Shown here one piece after another: positions 4,872-5,198 of a stretch of 5,198 nucleotides of DNA. The stretch's first letter is position 1, and each line of letters starts with the position of its first letter. This DNA is from Chloroflexota bacterium. GTDB lineage: Bacteria; Chloroflexota; Ktedonobacteria; Ktedonobacterales; Ktedonobacteraceae. The stretch is from contig VBHV01000270.1 in the NCBI GenBank assembly GCA_005881995.1, positions 1 to 5,198 on the forward strand, read 5' to 3'. The position numbers and the translations under genes were made by a program. The notes under the pieces are model-generated. The model worked only from the letters and a program-made list of their open reading frames with translations. It was not told the DNA's origin and did not search any database.

Positions 4872-5198
4872 ATGTCTTCAACGTACATGCCAGACCAGGA
4901 TAAGCTGGCTATGGCAGACCAGGACCCGTTTGCTGAGAAATTTGCTCGTGAAGGCCTCACATTTGATGATGTACTGATTATTCCCGCCGCCTCTTCGGTT
5001 CTCCCCCATGATGTTTCTACCCGCGCTCGTCTCACACGCGCTATCACCATCAATATCCCCATCATCAGCGCCGCCATGGATACTGTGACCGAGGGGCGTT
5101 TAGCCATTGCGCTGGCGCGTGAAGGCGGGATGGGCGTTATCCATCGTAATTTATCGATTGAGGCGCAGGCGGAGGAGGTTGATAAAGTCAAGCGTTCT
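4872..5198 (+). CDS. guaB: Inosine-5'-monophosphate dehydrogenase, N-terminal part (runs off the right edge)
   Basis: IMP dehydrogenase oxidises IMP to XMP with NAD+, the committed step of GMP synthesis, in the cytoplasm. The 109 visible residues include the family's opening landmarks: [19 protein letters not shown] (27-45), the strand [34 protein letters not shown] and [13 protein letters not shown]. The CBS domains and the catalytic Cys loop lie beyond the window. The ATG at 4872 is preceded by AAGGAGG (4852-4858), but 13 nt away, which is long. An out-of-frame ATG at 4859 abuts that Shine-Dalgarno and closes after 14 codons. A start at Met14 (4911) would give a length closer to Bacillus GuaB but has no good ribosome-binding site. 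Upstream lie a promoter, a stem-loop and an attenuator-like hairpin, suggesting control at transcript elongation. Confidence 0.95.
   Translation, partial: MSSTYMPDQDKLAMADQDPFAEKFAREGLTFDDVLIIPAASSVLPHDVSTRARLTRAITINIPIISAAMDTVTEGRLAIALAREGGMGVIHRNLSIEAQAEEVDKVKRS

Noticed and set aside
4645..4977. Plus-strand open frame of 110 codons through the guaB leader and into guaB
   Set aside because: It starts at GTG without a Shine-Dalgarno, begins upstream of the predicted guaB promoter, overlaps guaB out of frame by about 100 nt and resembles nothing I know. An open run of this length can arise by chance.

Overview
The window looks like a stretch of chromosome from a mid-GC bacterium. My best guess is a member of the Chloroflexota, Ktedonobacteria-like. 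This rests on the even base composition, an AI-2E-type membrane protein carrying an N-terminal zinc ribbon, and long leaders and gaps between genes. It is an inference from general familiarity, not a marker-gene assignment. No rRNA, tRNA, insertion sequence, CRISPR array or phage gene was seen.

Layout. Six of the seven genes run on the minus strand. In order of transcription they are: an S51/peptidase E-like serine hydrolase (4579-3914), the queuosine-pathway reductase queF (3769-3326), an AI-2E family transporter-like membrane protein with a zinc ribbon (3201-1849), an MBL-fold metallohydrolase (1657-926), a TetR regulator 35 nt behind it (890-291), and the first 15 codons of a further gene leaving the left edge (45-1). 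One gene, guaB (IMP dehydrogenase, 5' part only), runs on the plus strand from 4872 off the right edge. It is divergent from the S51 gene.

Regulation visible in the sequence. (1) The MBL-tetR pair has a very good sigma70-type promoter (TTGCTA-17-TATAAT, minus strand). Its spacer holds a perfect 15-bp interrupted palindrome, TCTAATG-T-CATTAGA, placed as expected for a repressor operator. The simplest model is that the TetR protein represses its own operon and a ligand, perhaps a substrate of the hydrolase, relieves it. (2) The guaB-S51 gap holds two divergent promoters. Between the guaB promoter and its ribosome-binding site lie a nested stem-loop and then a terminator-like hairpin with a T5 run. 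No upstream plus-strand gene exists for that terminator to end, so it reads as a transcription attenuator for guaB, possibly with an undescribed sensor RNA in front of it. (3) The 245-nt gap between tetR and the left-edge gene is dense in inverted repeats. They include a 45-nt nearly perfect palindrome and an 18-bp perfect palindrome just before the left-edge gene's ribosome-binding site. They could form a structured leader RNA or operators.

The protein genes themselves are mostly housekeeping (guaB, queF) or common accessory families. The most noteworthy signals are in the non-coding DNA.
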